Shown here one piece after another: positions 60,727 through 64,000 of a stretch of DNA of 64,000 bases (the stretch's first letter is position 1; the number at the start of each line of letters is the position of its first letter). The stretch is from UBA5314 sp035560815. GTDB lineage: Bacteria; Bacillota; Syntrophomonadia; Syntrophomonadales; Syntrophomonadaceae. A program made the translations under genes and the position numbers. Below the pieces are notes generated by a model. It did not search any database, was not told the DNA's origin, and saw only the letters and a list, made by a program, of their open reading frames with translations. The stretch spans positions 20,655 through 84,654 of the forward strand of contig DATMYR010000070.1 of NCBI GenBank assembly GCA_035560815.1, read 5' to 3'.

Positions 60727-62061
60727 TTAGAATTTCTCCAGGTATTGTTCCAACTCCCAGTCATAGACCCGGGAACTATACGCTTCCCATTCTTTGGTCT
60801 TGGCCAGAATAAAACGCGAGCTGAGGTGCGGCCCCAAAGCCTCCAGTATAAGCGGGTCATTGCGCAGGACATCAATCGCTTCCAGCAGATTCTCGGGAAG
60901 AGATTCTATGTTATGTTGTTTTCGCTGGGCGAGATCCATTTCATAAATATTCTGATCAACTGCCGGCGGTGGAGAGATTTGGTTTTTAATTCCTTCTAGA
61001 CCGGCTTTGAGAATTACTGCCAGCCCCAGGTAGGGGTTGCAGGTGGGATCAGGGTTGCGTATCTCGATGCGGGTGCTGATGCCCCTTTTGGCCGGTATCC
61101 GGATCAACGGGCTGCGATTCCGATACGACCAGGCGATGTAGACCGGGGCTTCGTAGCCCGGAACCAGCCGCTTATATGAATTCACGGTAGGGTTGGTAAT
61201 CGCTGCAATGGCCCGGGCATGCTTCATTACCCCACCGATAAAATACAGACAGTTGTCGCTCAGTCCATGCGATCGGGAAGGATCATAAAAATGATTCACA
61301 CCTTCCTTAAAGAGAGAAACATGCATATGCATTCCAGACCCATTAATGCCAAACACCGGTTTGGGCATAAAAGTGGCATGCAGGTCATGTTTCTGAGCAA
61401 CGACACGTACGGCGATGCGGAATGTGACAATATTATCGGCAGTACGTAATGCATCCTCATACTTGAAATCGATTTCATGCTGCCCAGGGGCTACTTCGTG
61501 ATGGGCCGCTTCGATTTCAAAACCCATGCTCTGAAGCATTTCCACCATTTCCCGCCGGGCTTCCTCTCCCTTGTCAACTGGCGGCAGGTCAAAGTAGCTG
61601 GCTTTGTCATGCGTTTTTGTTGTCGGGATGCCGTTTTCATCTAACTGAAACATAAAAAACTCTGGTTCTGGTCCTACCTGCATACTGAATCCCATTTCAG
61701 CCGCCTCCTGCAGGGCGCGTTTCAAAGCGTAACGCGGGCAGCCCATGAAATGTTCTCCATTGGGATCATAAATGTCGCAGATTATGCGAGCGGTCTTTGC
61801 TGGAGATGTGGTGCTGGTCCAGGGCAGGACCATAAAAGTGTCCAAATCGGGGCGCAGGTACATATCCGATTCTTCGATGCGCACAAAACCTTCAATCGAA
61901 GAACCATCAAACATCAGTTCCCCATCAAGCGCTTTCTGCAATTGGTCATCAGTAATGGATATGGCCTTGAGGACCCCTAGGATATCGGTGAATTGTAGGC
62001 GGATAAACTTGACATTTTCCTCTTTGACAATTTTCCAGATTTCTTCTGCGTTCACAATCAT
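60727..62061 (-). CDS. glnA: Glutamine synthetase type I
   Basis: 444 residues, the length of the GSI-alpha form of Bacillus and Clostridium. Motifs are LQFTDILGVLKAI, FDGSSIEGFVRIEESDMYLR, the ATP region in KPVFGINGSGMHMHVSLFKE, the glutamate loop NPTVNSYKRLVPGYEAP and RIPAKRGISTRIEIRNPDP. No adenylylation tyrosine motif of the GSI-beta type is evident; feedback and GlnR-type control are typical for GSI-alpha. The start is ATG 62061 or GTG 62055; the GGGGG ribosome site suits the GTG better. It makes glutamine from glutamate and ammonia. Confidence 0.96.
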   Translation of the reverse strand: MIVNAEEIWKIVKEENVKFIRLQFTDILGVLKAISITDDQLQKALDGELMFDGSSIEGFVRIEESDMYLRPDLDTFMVLPWTSTTSPAKTARIICDIYDPNGEHFMGCPRYALKRALQEAAEMGFSMQVGPEPEFFMFQLDENGIPTTKTHDKASYFDLPPVDKGEEARREMVEMLQSMGFEIEAAHHEVAPGQHEIDFKYEDALRTADNIVTFRIAVRVVAQKHDLHATFMPKPVFGINGSGMHMHVSLFKEGVNHFYDPSRSHGLSDNCLYFIGGVMKHARAIAAITNPTVNSYKRLVPGYEAPVYIAWSYRNRSPLIRIPAKRGISTRIEIRNPDPTCNPYLGLAVILKAGLEGIKNQISPPPAVDQNIYEMDLAQRKQHNIESLPENLLEAIDVLRNDPLILEALGPHLSSRFILAKTKEWEAYSSRVYDWELEQYLEKF

Positions 62062-62129
62062 ACCCCCGTCATTGGAAGATTTGACCTTGATTAGGTTATC
62101 ATAATTTTACTATCCAGGCAAATTGTACA

Positions 62130-62609
62130 CTAAAAAACACGAATCAGGAAGGTGATAAGCATAACCAGTCCAATGAGCAGATGGATAAGCATTCCAGAAA
62201 AAAGGCCAATTACGGCTCCAACTCCAGCAAGAGCTGCTTTACCTGGGTCTTGGTTGGCTATATATTCCCCGACAAACGCTCCCAACCAGGGAAAGAGTAG
62301 AAGTCCCAAAGGGGGCAGGACCCAAACCCCAATCAGGCTGCCCAGGAATGCTCCCCAGGCTCCGGCCTTACTGGCTCCAGTGTACCTGGCGCCCCACATG
62401 GTGGAAAGGTAGGAGAGTCCAATGGCCATCAAGACCAGTACGCCCATAAGAATCAAGTACTGAACGGTGATAATATGAAAGCCTTCATACCAGCCATAAG
62501 CGGCCATGGCAATCCAGATCAACCCCACGCCGGGAAGGACGGGAATAACAATGCCGATCAGACCTGCTGCCATAAGCAGGATGACGAAAGCCAGAATCAC
62601 TGTATGCAT
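62130..62609 (-). CDS. DUF456 family small membrane protein
   Basis: 159 residues, nearly all hydrophobic, about four to five transmembrane segments. DUF456 landmarks are LIGIVIPVLPGVGLIWIAM and PPLGLLLFPWLGAFVGEY, plus glycine-zipper-like GVGAVIGLFSGMLIHLLIG. Function is unknown. The ATG has AAGGTG 11 bases upstream, rather far. It lies between the methionine gamma-lyase-like gene (28 bp upstream) and glnA, probably co-transcribed. Confidence 0.85.
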   Translation of the reverse strand: MHTVILAFVILLMAAGLIGIVIPVLPGVGLIWIAMAAYGWYEGFHIITVQYLILMGVLVLMAIGLSYLSTMWGARYTGASKAGAWGAFLGSLIGVWVLPPLGLLLFPWLGAFVGEYIANQDPGKAALAGVGAVIGLFSGMLIHLLIGLVMLITFLIRVF

Positions 62610-62637
62610 GAATCTTTTTCACCTTCCCTTATTCCAA

Positions 62638-63867
62638 TTACTCTCCACTGATAAACTCCCGGGCCAGCTGTTCGACGACATAACGGCAATGTTCATAGCT
62701 CAGCCCTCCCTGCCAAAAAGCACAATATGGTTCGCGCAGCGGCGCGTCACAAGACAATTCGATAGAAGAACCCTGAATAAAAGTCCCGGCTGCCATGATG
62801 ATTCGATCAGCATATCCGGGCAGATCTCCGTATTCAAGATGCACATCACTGTCCACCGGAGAATTCTGTTGGACAATCTGGCAAAAACGCCCAACTCTTT
62901 CGGCGTTTTGAAGTCTAATGGCTTGTACGATATCACTTCGCTCCTCATTCCATAATGGTGATACTTGAAATCCATTCTCTCCAAAAACATACGCTAATAG
63001 CATAGCTCCTTTCAGAGCTTGCAGTACCACATGCGGTGATTGGAATAGGCCCATGAAAAGGTAGCGTTTATCGAAGGGGATGGCACCTAGCTCTTTGCCC
63101 AGTCCGGGTGCGGTAATGTGCCAGCTTACCTGTTGAACGAGACCCGACTGACCGCACACATATCCGCCATTGGGAGCCAGTCCTCCGCCAGGATTCTTGA
63201 TGAGGGAACCAGCCATCAGGTCAACACCAACCTGCAAAGGTTCCAACTGGGAGGTAAACTCACCATAACAATTGTCAACAAATACTATAATATCCGGGTT
63301 TACTTCTCTTACCTGGCGAACCATCCGGGCAATGGTGTTTAAAGGAATAGCGGGTCTTAACTGATAACCACGAGAGCGCTGGATAAAAGCCATGCGTGTT
63401 TGGCTTCCCACAACCCTCTTGATGGCTGCCATATCGGGATATCCATCCTGACCCAGAGCTGCCTCTCGATAAACGATGCCGCGCTCGGTAAGACTTCCCC
63501 GGGTCCCCGCTCCATTCACGACATTAGCCAGGGTGTCATAGGGATGACCACTTAGCGATACGAGCTCTTCTCCCGGTCGTAGTAAGGCCTGGAGACAAGC
63601 GGCTATGGCGTGGGTTCCCGAAACCAGTTGAGGCCGGACCAGAGCATCCTGTCCACCAAACACCCGGGCATAAATGTTTTCCAGGGCTTCGCGCCCGGCA
63701 TCGGAATAACCATAACCTGATGAAGGATGAAAATGATGCTCCCGAATCCGGTATTCCCGGAAAGCATCAAGCACGCGCGCCGTATTCTGACTGGCAATCT
63801 CCTGAGCCTTTTCGAAATGTTCGTAGAGATTTCTCTCTGCGGTCCTAATCATAGATGCTACATCCAA
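62638..63867 (-). CDS. Methionine gamma-lyase family PLP protein (YnbB type)
   Basis: 409 residues. Fold-type I PLP enzyme of the group called aluminium-resistance protein or YnbB: FHPSSGYGYSDAGREALENI, RPQLVSGTHAIAACLQALL, VDNCYGEFTSQLEPLQVG and the PLP lysine in MAGSLIKNPGGGLAP. Firmicutes often keep it next to glnA and hfq/miaA-type genes; the reaction is not firmly known. The start is provisional: TTG at 63867 or ATG at 63852, neither with a strong ribosome site. The remaining 63868-64000 shows no gene start. Confidence 0.88.
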   Translation of the reverse strand: MDVASMIRTAERNLYEHFEKAQEIASQNTARVLDAFREYRIREHHFHPSSGYGYSDAGREALENIYARVFGGQDALVRPQLVSGTHAIAACLQALLRPGEELVSLSGHPYDTLANVVNGAGTRGSLTERGIVYREAALGQDGYPDMAAIKRVVGSQTRMAFIQRSRGYQLRPAIPLNTIARMVRQVREVNPDIIVFVDNCYGEFTSQLEPLQVGVDLMAGSLIKNPGGGLAPNGGYVCGQSGLVQQVSWHITAPGLGKELGAIPFDKRYLFMGLFQSPHVVLQALKGAMLLAYVFGENGFQVSPLWNEERSDIVQAIRLQNAERVGRFCQIVQQNSPVDSDVHLEYGDLPGYADRIIMAAGTFIQGSSIELSCDAPLREPYCAFWQGGLSYEHCRYVVEQLAREFISGE

Positions 63868-64000
63868 AATATCAAGCCTGCTTCCCTGTTATAATTCCGA
63901 ACCAATCTGACCGATTCATTAAATCATCAATCGAATGAATTGGCAACATTATAAACTTTTTGGCTCCGGGTTCACAAGAAACCATCCCGGTCCAACTTAT

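Overview
The window looks like the chromosome of an anaerobic, endospore-forming Firmicute (class Clostridia; Syntrophomonas-like relatives are the best guess). The signs are a small acid-soluble spore protein Tlp, a SpoIIM-type protein, a spore-type GH18 hydrolase, strong AGGAGG ribosome sites, a multi-cluster NADH-type [FeFe] hydrogenase, two 446-residue acetate/butyrate-type CoA-transferases, pyruvate carboxylase and LexA. No rRNA, tRNA, CRISPR array or intact insertion sequence was seen.

Layout. 1-7 kb (minus): a sigma-54 AcoR-like activator cut by the window edge, an AcuB-like CBS/ACT protein and a branched-chain amino acid ABC transporter (livK-livH-livM-livG-livF). 7.4-10.8 kb (plus): pyruvate carboxylase. 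11-25 kb is a signalling-rich region: a UPF0316 membrane protein behind a terminator-like leader hairpin, a multi-PAS histidine kinase, tlp, a two-gene operon of an [FeFe]-hydrogenase-like histidine kinase and an HD-GYP response regulator, a CoA-transferase, an unknown HTH-like protein, a cytosolic chemoreceptor carrying an N-terminal Rossmann domain, a second HD-GYP protein and a GH18 hydrolase. 25.6-32 kb: a MarR/ABC-2 exporter cluster with a frameshifted ATPase and an apparent MFS remnant, an ArsR/P-type metal ATPase operon, and a second, shorter Rossmann-chemoreceptor. Each Rossmann-chemoreceptor gene is followed on its 3' side by the same tandem 52-bp repeat.

32-40 kb: housekeeping genes (GIY-YIG, RmuC, DEAD-box helicase, Nudix, DUF2225, zinc-dependent phospholipase C-like, Pcm, DUF502, hotdog thioesterase). 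40.5-45.8 kb: a solitary [FeFe] hydrogenase HydA with its own promoter-like and terminator-like signals, an aminotransferase, SpoIIM and an ABC1/UbiB kinase. 46-52 kb: an HtrA-like protease overlapping a DUF362 ferredoxin protein, pssA-psd phospholipid genes, a B12-binding radical SAM protein and murB. 52-58 kb: LarA-type racemase, CoA-transferase, GlcD/GlcF-type D-2-hydroxyacid dehydrogenase, together suggesting lactate use. 58-64 kb: TtcA-like protein, lexA with a plausible SOS box, a second thioesterase, glnA, DUF456 and a methionine gamma-lyase-family protein.

How the genes may work together. The metabolic genes (HydA, CoA-transferases, D-lactate-type dehydrogenase, pyruvate carboxylase, BCAA uptake) fit a fermentative or syntrophic life in which H2 and NADH/NAD+ balance matter. 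The standout is a set of soluble sensors that look built to read that balance: a hydrogenase-derived kinase feeding an HD-GYP regulator, and two chemoreceptors whose input is a Rossmann fold. These sensing roles are inferred from domain content only.
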